Source of the DNA: Cyanophora paradoxa
Taxonomy: Eukaryota > Glaucocystophyceae > Cyanophorales > Cyanophoraceae
Direction: 5' to 3'
Assembly (NCBI GenBank): GCA_004431415.1
Contig: QPMI01000496.1
Span: 310,001 to 374,000 of the forward strand
Length of the DNA: 64,000 nt
Shown here: positions 28,201 through 39,082 of the stretch, one piece after another
Layout: each line of letters opens with the position of its first letter
Position numbering within the stretch: the first letter of the stretch is position 1
The notes under the pieces: model-generated
What the model saw: the letters and a program-made list of their open reading frames with translations, nothing else
The model's database searches: none
Told to the model about the DNA's origin: nothing
Translations under genes and position numbers: made by a program

Positions 28201-30190
28201 AGAAGAGTGTCTCGACGTAGGCGCGGCGCGCGGCTAGCTGCACTCCCGGGCGCTGCTGCTCCTGGAAGCAAGGCATAGAAACGGGGGTGTGTGGGGGGGG
28301 GGGGGGGGAGGGGGGGGGGGGGGGGAAGGAAGACCTCGAGCTGTGGGGCCGCGCCCGCCGCTCCTGTCCGAGGCCTCCTGTCCTCCTGCCTGACGCCGCG
28401 GCGCCCCGGGCCGCTCCCCCGCGCAGGCGAAGATCACGCCGGACCCCTCCATCGCCCAGATCCGCCAGGTCGCCTCCGAGTTCGCCATCCTGCCCCTCGG
28501 CTCCCAGGTCCGCACCCGTACCCCTCGCGGTGCCCGCCCCCTCTTCTCTTCATCTCATCCTGCCCCCCCTTCCTTTCCTCCCCCCAGTTCGTGCACGAGA
28601 ACACGCCGCTTATCAACTCTGTCCTCCTCTACGGCGCGAGGTGCTCCAACCCACCTGAGCCCCGATCCCGAGCCCCCCGCCTCACCTGAGCGGATTCCTC
28701 CCCCCAAAAATACAGCGGGACGGGTAAGACGATGCTGGCGCACTCGGTGGCGACGGAGACGGGGTCCGTCTTCATGAACCTGAGCCCCAAGGCGCGCCCC
28801 CGTACCCCCTCCCGGCCGCCTCTACCCCCATCCAGCCGTCCCTCGGCCGTCCTGGTCCGCTTCCCTATCTCATCCGGGCCCGGGCAGAACACGGACGGGA
28901 AGTACCCCGGGAAGCAGGCCTCCCTCATGCTCCACATCGTCTTCAAGGCGCGGCGCACCTCTCTCCGCTCCCGTGCCCCCGGCCCCGATCGAGCGCGTAC
29001 CCCCCGCAGGTGGCGAAGGCGATGGCGCCGGCGGTCATCTACATCGACGACTGCGAGGCGAGCGGGGCGGGGGCGAAGCCGAGCCGAGCCGCGGGGAGCG
29101 TCTGGCTGACCCGCGCGGCCCTGGCAGATGGTGTTCAGCTCGGAGAAGAAGAAGAAGGGGGGCGCGGCGGGGGGCCTCACGGAGCCGGCGAACCGCATCA
29201 AGAAGGAGCTCCTCGCCCAGATGAAGGACCTCACCAAGGTGCGGCGCGGGGCGGGCCGCGCGGGGCAGGGCGGGATAGGCTGCGGAGGGGCCTGGAGGGG
29301 CCAGCAGCTTGCCCTGCGGGCGGAAGCCACGCGTGTGCGAGGGCGCCCTGCCGACGACGGCTTCCTCCCCCCCGCGCAGGAGCACCGGGTGCTGGTGCTG
29401 GGGAACACCCGCGAGCCCTGGAACCTCTCCGCCTCCGACACCAAGGTACCCCTCCCCGGCACCCGTACCCGGGGCCGCCGGTGCTGCGCTAACGCCGTAC
29501 CCCCCCCCCGGCAGGCGGTCGTGAACTTCTTCGGGAAGATCATATTCCTCCCCCGGCCCGACTACGCCTCCCGGCAGCTCCTCTGGCGGGTCCGTCCGTT
29601 CGTTCGCTCGTTCGCGCGCGTACCCCCCTGACTTGGTTCATGGCTTGACTCGGTTTGGCGGCGGCAGACGCTCATTGAGAAGGCGGGGGCGCCTGTCGGG
29701 GACAAGTTGGACCTGGAGACCCTGGCCCACATTTCGGAGGGGTACTCCGCAGGCTGCGTGCGCCAGCGCCCGAACCCGAGCCCCAGCGACTTCTCCCCCC
29801 GCCCCCCGAACTCACGGGGGTACCCAGATATCCGACGCGGTTCGGATGGTCCTAACGAAGCGGCGCCTGCAGACGGCGCGCCCGCGCCCGCCTCCCTACC
29901 CCCACCGCCTCGCCTTCCCGATACCCCCCGCAGGCCGCCAAGCGACCGCTGACCTGCACCGAGTTCCTATACCCCCTGGCCAAGATGGAGCCGATCTACG
30001 CGAAGGAGGACGAGCAGTTCCGGGTACGACGCTCGAGCCGCCGGGCTTTGGTACCCCGCCCGCCGGCCTCTGAGGCGCGCCGCAGAATTGGACGAACTCG
30101 CTTAAGCCGCCCCCGGTGGACCCCGCGGCCGCGGCGGAGGCGGCCAAGGGCAAGGGCAAGGGCAAGGGTAAGGGCAAGGCGAAGAAGTGA
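25277..30190 (+). CDS. IQCA1: DRC11/IQCA1-like IQ and AAA-domain ciliary protein, multi-exon
   Basis: ATG at 25,277; exon 1 (MANI) splices to [20 protein letters not shown]. Exons continue [72 protein letters not shown] with [11 protein letters not shown] (IQ motif) and [19 protein letters not shown]. The AAA part has [16 protein letters not shown] spliced to [19 protein letters not shown] (Walker A), [13 protein letters not shown] (Walker B), [20 protein letters not shown] (sensor 1 region) and [20 protein letters not shown]. The C-terminus is a KGKGKGKGK tail, stop at 30,190. Order and motifs match DRC11, a subunit of the axonemal nexin-dynein regulatory complex. More than 20 short introns, many with GTACCCC and CTGAC near the 3' site. 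Implies a motile cilium. Confidence 0.88.
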
Positions 30191-30631
30191 GGAGTGCGCG
30201 TAGGCTCTCGACCCCCGGCACGGCGTCCCGCCTTCGGCCGCCGCACCAGCCCCGACCCCACCCGTCCCACGCGCCGCGATCCCTCGCCGCAGCCCGCTAG
30301 CCGTAGTACAGGACTCTGCTACTTGTCAGAACCGATGAACGCGTCGATGCGCCTCTGCACCGCAGTACTGCGCGAGCTCGCGATCGAGCACTGCACCTCG
30401 AACTGAGTGCATCACTAGTACTGTGCATGTGATTGCTGCAGCTCGAATTCGAACTTGTCCTCAAGCTTAAGTTGGCGAACGAAGGCTTGAAAGGGGTACA
30501 GCGCTTCGCAAGGCCAGCCGGCGAGGAAGATGAGCTAGGTTGGCAGCGCAGCTGCGTTTCAAGCTCGCCTATCGTGTGGCAGTACCTATTGAGGAGCACA
30601 GCGATCGCCTGGCCGCCCCCCCGGAGTCGCC
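30191..30631. other. Intergenic region, no gene seen
   Basis: 441 bp between the DRC11-like stop and the bromodomain gene start, transcribed in the same direction. AT content is higher than in the genes. Contains mirrored AGTACTGC/GCAGTACT strings near 30,365 and 30,580. Likely 3' UTR plus promoter. Confidence 0.5.
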
Positions 30632-33600
30632 ATGAACAGCTCGAAGAAGGCGAAAAAACCGGGGAGCGGCGGGTCTAAGAAAGCGTCGAGTAGCAAGAAG
30701 ACGCAGGTTCGCGCTACCGCAGGTCGCGCGCGCGGCCCCCTGCCGCCCCCATCGTGCGGCCGAGCGAGTCGGCGTTCGCACTGACCGTGGGCGGTCCCCA
30801 GGATGGCGCGCTTCTGTACAACCCTGCCGCAACCACAGCACTTGATTCGGGCGCGCCCACTCCCGGATTCGACGGGCAGATTGGCGGGGCGTGGCTGCAG
30901 CAAGTCGTCGTCTTCCCAGGCAGCGTCTACATCCCGCAGGCGAGTATTGCGCAGTTGTGACCGGCTGAAAGTGAAGGGACACCTCCTGCCCGCCGGCGAT
31001 ACCGCCGGCCCGAATGTCGTCCTGCGTCGGCGAGCTGATGGCCCGCGCGGCGCCGCAGGTCGGAGATGTCGTAATGTACATGCGACAGGGCCACGAATGG
31101 CACCTGAAGACCTTCCCCGACAAGGAGTTGCCCCGCCCGTCGAAGCTTAACCTGCCTTACGAGCTGGAGTGTCGCGTGTCCGGTGCGAACGCGAGCGCTC
31201 GCTCGCCCCGCGCGCCGCCGGCAGCGCCGTCCCCGCCGATGCGATCCTTCGTCTCCAGACATGTCTTTCAAGCCCGACTTGAGCAAGAAGCTGACTTACG
31301 TGCACATCCGCCTTGACTACCTCGGTCCGAACTACGAGCCCGGCGATCGGGTGAGCGCGCCGGGGCGCCCGCCTCGCTCGCACGGCGAACCTCCCCTGCA
31401 GTTCTTCCCGTATCCGCCCCCCAACCCCAACGACCCCAACCAAGATCCCAGTCACTTCTCGTTCACGGTGCGCCCCGGCCGCCCGTGGCCGCCCGCGGCG
31501 GCGCGCCCCGCCGCTCAGCGCGCCCCGCGCAGGTGGCGTACCACTTCACGTCGCTCGCGGACTTCCTGATCCTAAAGAGCAAGTACGACTCGAGCATCAA
31601 CAAGTGGCGCGCGGGGATGCGATTCAGGTCCGCGCCGGCCCGCGCCGCCCTCCCCGCGGCGCGCGTCGAGTCCCGCGCAGCCAACCGTTCGACGTCGGCA
31701 CTTCGGAGGCGTCCTGGTACTCCGGAGTGGTATCCGCGTACCCCCCGCGCCGCCCCCGCCGCCGCCAACCGGCCGCAGGTCATGGAACGCTCCCCAACCG
31801 TCCCGAACAGCAGCTGGGAGTGCCTCAAGGTCCAGTGGTGCGCTCGCGCGTACCCCGATACGGCCTCGTACCCCGGGGGGCGAGCGGGCGGGGCGCAGGG
31901 ATGAGCCTCAGGCGGGCGACTACGAGCTGGCGCGCGTGAGCCCCTGGGAGATCGTGCCCTGGAGCGCGGAGCGAGTCGGCCCGTTCTACGCTCACGAGGC
32001 GAGCCGCGGACGCGCTCCTCCCCCTTGCGGCCCGGCCCGGCCCGCCCGCGTGAGTGACCGGCCGTGCCCCCCGCAGGAGCTCAAGCGGCGGGAGAAGTAC
32101 GACCCGCCCCCGCGCATGCACCCCGAGGGTGCGGCGATGCCTACCCCCCTTCGCCCTCCCCTCCCCCCTCCCCGCCCGACGCCGTACCCCCCGCAGACGA
32201 GGCGATCGCGATGGAGGTGATCGAGGACCTGCTGCAGCAGGCGCAGGCCGGGCCCTTCCTCGAGAAGGTCCGCCCGCGTACCCCTCCCCCGCCGGCCCAA
32301 TCCCCCCCTCCAAGAAGCTGATCGCGGGGCGCCCGCCGGAGCGCAGGTGGAGCTGCCGCTGTACCGGCAGACGATCGCGTGCCCGCTGGACCTCGGCATC
32401 GTCCGCCAGCGCCTCGCCGCCCACTACTACCGCCAGATCGACGTGCGCGCGTACCCCGCCTCCTCCCTCCCCCCCGCCCCCCTTCGAGCCGGGCGGCGGC
32501 GCGCAGGCCCTCCTCTTCGACCTCCACCACATCTTCATGCTCAACTGCCGGGCGGTGCGCGCGGGCCCCCCGACCCGCCCCGCGCCGCGCCCACTCCCCC
32601 CGCACCCGCCTCGCCGACTCGGGCGCCCGCCCGCGCAGTTCAACGACCACGCGTCCCTCATCGTGAAGGACGCCGAGCAGCTCTTCACCCACGTGCGCGG
32701 CTCTAGGGAAGGGGGGCGGGAGGGGTGGGGCGCGGGCGCTGAGCGCGGGGGCGGGGCGCAGTACAAGCGGACGCTGTGCACGCGGATATGGGCGAGGCGG
32801 CACAACAAGCAGGTCCAGATCGCGCCCTTCGCGGGGCGCCTCGCCGGCTCGCCCCGGCTGCCCCTCCCGCCCCTCCCCCAGATCGACTTCGCCCCCTCCT
32901 TCGCTGCCGCCCAGCAGTACGCCCCGCCGGCCGCCCCCGCCGGCCGCGCAGGCGGCAAGGCATCCTCCTCCAAGCTCTCCGGCGCCGCCGCCGCCTCCGC
33001 CGCCGCCGCCGCCAGCCGCAAGCGCGGCCGCCCCGGCAGCGGCCCGCCAAGCCCAGCAGCGCCTCTCCGCGCCCCGCGCCGGCGGCGGCGGCGGCGGGTA
33101 CCCGCCGCAGCCCTCGGCCGGGGGTACGGCGAGGACCTGGACGACGAGGCGGAGCTGGGGGAGGAGAGCCTGCGGGAGGTGCAGAGCCTCTTCGGGGCCG
33201 CCCCGGCCGGCCCGCCCTCGCACGGGCAGGGCCAGGGGCGGGGGGCGCGCCCGCCCTCCCCGCCCCCCAGCGACGAGGAGGCCTACGTCCAGTGGCTGGG
33301 GCGCCGCGACCGCCCCTGGGACCGGAGCCTACCCCCCGAGATCTTCGCCCCCGTGGGGGACGAGCCCAAGCGCGAGTACGTCGACGAGGACGACGACGAC
33401 GGATACGTACCCCCCGCCCGGCCCGGGCCCCGGCCCCGGCCCCGGCGCCCCGGGCACCCCCGGCCCCCGCCCCGGCCCCCGCCCCGGCCCGGCCGCCCGC
33501 CGCCCGGCCCCGGACCGCCCGCCGCCCGCCCCCGGGCCCGCCCGCCCTTCCCCGGCCGGCCCCGCGCGGCCCCCGCCGGCCGCGCCGGCGCACCCGCCGG

Positions 33601-34141
33601 CGCCGAAGCGCCCGCCGCCGGCGGCGGCAGCAGGGCGGGGGCGGGCAGTCGCAGCGGTCGCAGCGGGCGGCGCGGCACAAGTCGCAGCGGGAGGAGGAGG
33701 AGGATTGGGACGAGGAGGAGTCGGAGGCGGACAGCGACGACTCGGACTACCGCCCGAGAAGAAGAAGAAGAAGACCAAGGGCAAGGCCGCGCCCGGCTCG
33801 GCCCGCGGCCGCGGCCGCCCGCGCAAGGGCCCCGGCGGGCCGCCCCCGGGGCCCTCCCCTGGGCCACCAGGCGGCCCCTCGTACGCGCCGGCGCCCCGGG
33901 CGGCCACGGACACCTCGCCGCCGCCGCCCCGGGCCAGGCCTACCGCCCCGCCGCCCCCGGGGGGTACCACCAGCACCACCACCACCAGCAGCCGCAGCAC
34001 CAGCACCGGCCGGCCGGCGGCTACGGGGCCGCCCCCGCCTACGCGGCGCCGGGGGGGTACGGGGCCGCCGCCGCCGCGGGCAGCTACAACAGCGACGACG
34101 ACCTCAGCGATGACTACGACGATGACGTCAACATCATGTGA
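30632..34141 (+). CDS. BRWD/PHIP-like bromodomain protein without WD repeats, multi-exon
   Basis: ATG at 30,632; exon 1 is Lys/Ser-rich (MNSSKKAKKPGSGGSKKASS). Exons then read PQVGDVVMYMRQGHEWHLKT, KLTYVHIRLDYLGPNYEPGD, FSFTV/AYHFTSLADFLILKSKYDSS, QPFDVGTSEASWYSGVV, SSWECLKVQW and ELARVSPWEIVPW, matching in order the cryptic Tudor-type module that precedes the bromodomain in BRWD/PHIP proteins. The bromodomain follows: LPLYRQTIACPLDLGIVRQR, YYRQID, LLFDLHHIFMLNCRAFNDHA with the acetyl-lysine-contacting Asn. The long C-terminal tail is disordered with AT-hook-like RKRGRPG and RGRGRPRKGP, then a His/Gln-rich stretch and an acidic end at 34,141. BRWD proteins normally have eight N-terminal WD repeats; none is visible here. 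Nuclear chromatin reader by inference. Frame in the Pro/Arg-rich tail is uncertain. Confidence 0.8.
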
Positions 34142-34809
34142 GCTCGGCCGGGCCCGGCCGAGCGGCCTTTTTGAGCGATGCTCCGCTTTTTGGTGTGCCA
34201 GGCCCCAGCGGCCCGCCACAGGATCCATATCGCACTCTCACGATTCACCTAGTACAGCATACGCGTCTCAGATAGTCGAGGTGTTGCGCGCCCCGGCGCC
34301 CGTGCGCTGATCGATATATTGCAACGCGGAAATGAGATCAGAGTCTGCCGAGTGCTAGCTGTGCTGCACGTGCACGTGCACAGGCAAACAGACTGGCCCC
34401 TGTTTGCTGCACTAATCATGATGCAGAGATCTAGACAACGTTAAATATAACCTCAGATAGATTCACACACGCTTCGCATTACAAGTTACTAAACGCAGGC
34501 GGTACTAGAACAAGCAGGAGGCCCGATCGCGAGGAGGGGCAGAGATGCCATGATGGGAGAGGTAGGAGTGGCGGGGCGGGCGCCAGACCCCGCCCGACGC
34601 CGTCGAGGCCCATCGAAGACCCCGAGCATGCTGCAATCGTCTCGGCGCGGAGCCGCCGGCCCCTTCAGGGCCGCGCCCCCCCCTCGCCGCGACACCCGAG
34701 CGGGGCCTCGCCCGAGGCGCTGGCGCCCCCGGCAGCGCCGAGATTGCCGCCCGAGCCTCCCCCGCGGGCGGCCGGGGCCGCATCTCTCGGCCTCCCGGGC
34801 GGGGCGCGG
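34142..34809. other. Intergenic region between convergent genes
   Basis: 668 bp between the bromodomain gene stop and the adenylate kinase stop. Holds GCACGTGCACGTGCAC at ~34,365 and GATCATG-type palindromes; no supported gene. Confidence 0.5.
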
Positions 34810-36081
34810 CTAGAGCCTGGCCTCCATGCGGATGCCCTCGAGGATCTTGAGGAAGACGGGCGCCATGGCCGCCGTCGACGCCGTGATCACGAAGGGCCGC
34901 AGCTTCCCCTGCGGCCCCGGCGGCGGCGGCGGCGGCGAGCGTGAGAGGAGGACGAAGAAGAGGAAGAGGGCTAGACGAGGTGATTGATAAGGGCGCGCCT
35001 GCTCCTTGTAGTACTCGCGGATGGGCCCGGCGATCTCGCCCGCCACTTTCAGCCGTGCACGCGCCACCTCCTCCCTGTCGTCGTCCCTCTGCGAAGGAGT
35101 CTCGGGATCGAATTCGATCCGGGTTAAAAGTGGGAGGGGTACGCGCGCGCGCCTGGATGAGCTTCGCGCCGCAGCCGTCGCAGAGGCCCTCGCGCTTGGG
35201 GAGCATCGGGGGCATGTCCATGCCCGCCAGCTTGACGTGCGCCACGTTGTAGTTGTTCCCGCACGACGGGCACACCCTGCGCAAGGTCAAGGGGACGGAG
35301 GGCGCGGCGGGTTCGGCGGCGCGGGCGGGCGAGCGAGCCTGCGGCCCGCGATCTTCGCCATGATGACCTCTGCGGAGTGCGGCGGGCGGGCGGGCGACGG
35401 TCACAGCGCGCGGGGCGCGCAGCGGGAGGGGCGGAGGGGCGCGCCTTCGTTCAGAATGAACTCTACGGCAGCGTCGATGGGGATGCGCTGGTCCAGGAAG
35501 CGCGCCTGCGAGACCCTGCCGAGGCCGCCGCGCGGGGGCCGGGCGGGTCAGGGAGTGCGGCGCGAGCGCCGCGAGGCTCCGCCGGAGCGGACGCGCGCAC
35601 GCAGGGCCGCGCACTTGCGGGGGTACCCGTCGAAGATGAAGCCGCCCCGCTGGGCCGCGTCGGGCGGGAGGCGCTTGAATAGGACCTCGTTGACCATCTC
35701 GTCGTCGACCAGTCCTCCGGCCGCGTACGCCGCGCGCATACGCTGCCCCAGATCGCTGTTGCTCTTCAGCTCCTCCCGAACTGCGCGCCGAGGGATGAGT
35801 GGCGGGCATGTGTAAGTTCGCGGGATGGCTCGCGCCGCCCACCGAAGTCGCCGGTGGAGATGGCCGTCAGACCGAACGCCGGCACTGCAAGAGCTGCGCG
35901 CGCACGCAGACGTCAGCCTCGGCGTGCGCTCTGTGCGGAGCCGCGGACCGGCGTAGGTCCCCTTGCCCGATCCCGGCGCGCCCAGGAACACGAGGTTCAG
36001 CTTTCGCCTCGGGAGGACGCCCTGCGCCGCCGTGGCGGTCGCGTGGGCCCGCCGGAGGAGGCTTGTGCCGACAGCGGCCAT
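34810..36081 (-). CDS. Adenylate kinase with zinc-type LID, mitochondrial presequence, multi-exon
   Basis: ATG at 36,081; the Arg/Ala-rich start (MAAVGTSLLRRAHATATAAQ) looks like a mitochondrial presequence. P-loop GAPGSGKGT is at residues 34-42. Splicing gives LAVPAFGLTAISTGDF joined in frame to VREELKSNSDLGQRM, then DDEMVNEVLFKRLP and GGFIFDGYPR, then VSQARFLDQRIPIDAAVEFI. The LID has CPSC...CDGC, the four-Cys zinc site of long adenylate kinases. ARLKVAGEIAGPIREYYKEQ and PVFLKILEGIRMEARL end at 34,810. Catalyses ATP + AMP to 2 ADP. Six or so introns with GT-AG ends and GTACCCC (seen as GGGGTAC on the plus strand). Start codon is only 21 bp from that of the IF-3 gene on the other strand. Confidence 0.9.
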
Positions 36082-36102
36082 CCCGGGTACTGCGAAACCT
36101 CC
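36082..36102. promoter_or_regulatory. 21-bp gap between divergent start codons (adenylate kinase / IF-3)
   Basis: The two ATGs face away from each other with 21 bp between. Core promoter and 5' UTR elements must therefore overlap the opposite gene's coding sequence, unless true starts lie further inside. Both proteins carry mitochondrial-type presequences, so co-regulation is plausible. Confidence 0.6.
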
Positions 36103-36903
36103 ATGTCGCTGCGGTTCCTGGCTCCGTTCCGGGGCGTCGCGGCGAGTTTCGTCGCTCCGCGGCGAGATACGCATAGTATCCCGGGTGCCGTGACGCTCCG
36201 GTGGGCCCGCAGCGTGACGATAGCGCCGTGGCCGGTGCCGGCGTTGCTCTGGCGCGGTCACCGGCCCGCAAGCAGCCCCGTACGCGGCTACGCAGCGGGA
36301 CCCGTCTCCCACGGTCCGCCGAAGCCCGCCGCCGGCGCTGCAGCGGCGCAGGCCGCGCCAGCCAAGGCGGAGGAGGACGAGGATGACATCACGGAGGACG
36401 ACGATCTGCTCGAGGACGAAGAAGATGAGGACGACGACGACGATGCGCCGCCCGTGCACACGAAGAAGCCGGAGAAGCCGGCGGGCCAGCCCCGCGAGAT
36501 GGACAAGAAGCCCAAGTTCGCGGCACGCAAGCTCAAAGTGGTGCGCTCGCGCGCCCGGCCCCGATCCGATCCGGGCCTTCGCGTCCGCGCCCACGCCCCC
36601 GGCGGCAGGACGACTCGGACCGGCCGCCCATGAACCGCGAGATCCGCGCGGCCAAGGTCATGCTGGTCGACCCGACTGGCGCGAGCAAGGGCGTCGTGGC
36701 GATCGCAGACGCGCTCGCGCAAGCCAAGGTCCGCCGCGCCCCCTGCCTGTCTCCCCGCGGCCCGCCCCTCACGCCCCCTTCAGGAGGTGGAGGAGGACCT
36801 GGTGCAGGTGGGGATGAGCGGCGAGGGGGTGCCCGTTTGCAAGATCATGGACTACGCCAAGTCCGTGTACGAGCGGGTGCGCGCGCGTACCCCGCCCCGG
36901 ACG

Positions 36904-36934
<31 letters not shown>

Positions 36935-37676
36935 ACGCCCCCGGGTGCCACAGGAGAGGAGGGAGCGCAAGCAGAAGGCGGCGGGCGGCAAGGAGATGAA
37001 GGTCGCCCTTTTCCCTCTGCGTGTACCCCTCGAATGCGACCCGTGCCCCCTCCCAGAGCGTTGCCTTCACGGAGAAGTCGGACCAGCACGACATCGCCCG
37101 CAAGGTGCGGTACCCGTACCCCCCGGCATCCCCGCCCAGGCGAGCTGCCGAGCGGCCGAGCAGATCGACACCTGCAAGCGGTTCCTTGAGAAGGGCCACC
37201 CCGTCAAGATCCAGATCAAGCCCGCCGCCCAGTCCGTCGCCGCCGTGGGGGGTACCCGGTCCGCCCGCCCGCCCGCCCGCCCGCCGCGACGTACCCCTCC
37301 CCCTCGGCCTCGCGCTCGGCGATTGAACAGTACCCCCACCCCGCAGGCAGCTGCTCCTGCTTGTGGTCCGGGAGCTCCACGGGGTGGGTACAGCGGACCT
37401 CAGCGACAAGGCGGCCCTCACCCAGGCGCGGCGGGGGTACACCAGCTCGCGCGCGCCCGGCGCTGACCTTCACTTTCGGCGCAGCGGATGCCGGTTGCGG
37501 TGGTGGCGCCGCGGCAGGCGGGCGCGTCGGCGGGCGAGCCGCTGCCCACGCTTCCGGACCTGCCGGAGGCGCAGCGGCCGCCCCAGTTCCAGCAGCACCA
37601 CAAGCCGGGGCACAGGCCCGGCCAGAACAAGGGCAGCCAGCAGCACAGGGGCGCCAAGCCCCGCCCCAAGAAGTAG
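36103..37676 (+). CDS. Mitochondrial translation initiation factor IF-3, multi-exon
   Basis: ATG at 36,103 begins an Arg-rich, acid-free presequence of ~70 residues (MSLRFLAPFRGVAASFVAPR and onward). An acidic insert of ~25 residues follows (EEDEDDITEDDDLLEDEEDE). The IF-3 N domain starts MNREIRAAKVMLVDPTGASK with GVVAIADALAQA and VEEDLVQVGMSGEGVPVCKI. The C domain is seen as RRERKQKAAGGKEMK, VAFTEKSDQHDIARKV and QIDTCKRFLEKGHPVKIQIK. The tail is Gln/His/Pro-rich and ends at 37,676. IF-3 binds the small ribosomal subunit and proofreads start-codon selection. The acidic insert is unusual for mitochondrial IF-3. Introns contain a C run of ~27 bases (about 36,904) and GTACCCC motifs. Confidence 0.85.
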
Positions 37677-37729
37677 GCCGCGGCACTCAGACGGCAGCTT
37701 AGAACTAGATTATTTCAATAGAGGTTCTG

Positions 37730-38715
37730 TCAGTAGAAGCTGACGAGGGGCTCGGCTTCCGCGCCGCCTCCGCATGCTCGCTCCTGGAGCAGGTAGACGT
37801 CGGCCAGGGGGGTACCCAGATCCTCCTCGTAGACCGTCCGGCCCTGCGGGGCGCGTGGGCGGGCCGGGGCGGGCCGGGACGGGGCTGCGCGGGGCCGAGC
37901 GGGCCGGGCGCGGGGGTACGCGCCTCGAGGGCGTACGGGTGGAGGAGGCGCTCGTGGAGCGGCGTACCCTCCCCCACGTCGAGGCACCAGAGGGACCCGG
38001 CGTCCGGCGCGGGTTCGGCTCCGCCGGGTTCCGTCTCCGATTCCGATCCCAGAAGCCAGAGGAAGTTACGTCGATCGAATCGGGCCGGGACGAATTCCAG
38101 GTCGCTCCCCTCCTGGCATCTGCCCGTGCTCTCCACTTAGATCGGTACCCTGAGTCCGGGCGGGGGGTACGGCAAACCGGCCAAGGTAGAAGGGGAAAGA
38201 GGTGGGGTCCTCCTCGTCGTGCCGGGGGTACTCCTGCGAAGCGTGTGGGGGGTACGGGCGCGGCGGAGACCGCGCATGTGCGCGGTGCACCTGGGAGTGG
38301 AGGAGCAGGCCGAGGGCGGGGGGGTACGGGGATGCAAATAGGTGCCCGTGATGCAGGTCGAAGCGCGAGAGCTGAGGGCGGGGTCTAAGCGCGGTATCCC
38401 TCCTGCTCGCCCGCCCTACCCTCCCCGCACACCCGGACGGGGTACAGGGGGTTGGCAGCGACGTCGCGGAAAAGGAGTGCGAAGAAGGAGGCCAGGAGGG
38501 GATCCCTAAAAGGGTGGCTGGGTACGCGAACGGTCTTCAAAGAAGCCCGGGGTACCGCGAAACGGATCGAGGCGCGCGCACCAGATCGGGGACTTGGTGA
38601 GGCAGCAGCCGGGGGAGGGCGACGGGGCGGGGAGCGGTCGGCGGGCGTCCGCGAAGCGTTCGAAGAGTTCAGCGTTTGTGGCGCAGCGCGCCGCCGCCCG
38701 CGCGAGCTGGTGGAG
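37730..38715 (-). CDS. Unrecognised protein, multi-exon
   Basis: Stop at 37,730, only 53 bp from the convergent IF-3 stop. On the minus strand consistent exons read HQLARAAARCATNAELFERF to CCLTKSPIW, DPLLASFFALLFRDVAANPL, SRFDLHHGHLFAS, EYPRHDEEDPTSFPFYLGRF, CQEGSDLEFVPARFDRRNFL to LWCLDVGEGTPLHERLLHP, and GRTVYEEDLGTPLADVYLLQ to LVSFY. Introns show the strand-specific GTACCCC motif. The protein is rich in aromatic and acidic residues like a globular enzyme or adaptor, but I cannot name it. The 5' end is unclear and may reach ~38,900. Confidence 0.55.
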
Positions 38716-38929
38716 GCTCGGCGGCGCCTGCGCGGGGGATTCACATGGCGGTCAGGACGCACTCCGGCGCGAACCGGATCCTCAAGCGAAGGACGCGCCC
38801 GCGAACAGCTCAGTTCGATTCGCGTTGCGTACGCATGCGACCATGCTCGGCGCGTATGCCGGTCGAGAAGCGAGTCAATGAGGAAGCCGCCCCGCCGCGC
38901 GCCGCCGGCCGTCTCCGCGCGGCCTATCG

Positions 38930-39082
38930 ATGCTGAAGGCTGATTGGAGATTGTATCTTCGCCTGCTGCTGCTGGGCGCCTGCTGGCAGGCTGGCGCCAC
39001 GAGGGCTCGATCCGACAAGAGCGCTCTCGGACCGACGGTCGAGTTCGACGGCGAACGTACGTACGTAGCGAAGAGCTTGTAG
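38930..39082 (+). CDS. Possible short secreted protein or first exon (50 codons)
   Basis: ATG at 38,930 encodes a signal-peptide-like start (MLKADWRLYLRLLLLGACWQ) and then TRARSDKSALGPTVEFDGER. The frame stops at 39,082 right after ACGTACGTACGT. In the next frame the reading continues protein-like (SEELVAHKDDLRGKGPVNAG), so a frameshift at the ACGT repeat, or an intron, may have interrupted a longer gene. Weak evidence; family unknown. Confidence 0.3.
   Translation: MLKADWRLYLRLLLLGACWQAGATRARSDKSALGPTVEFDGERTYVAKSL

Noticed and set aside
32703-33680. Very long Arg/Gly/Pro-rich minus-strand frames opposite the bromodomain gene
   Set aside because: They are reverse-strand shadows of a GC-rich, low-complexity coding region and have no recognisable domains.
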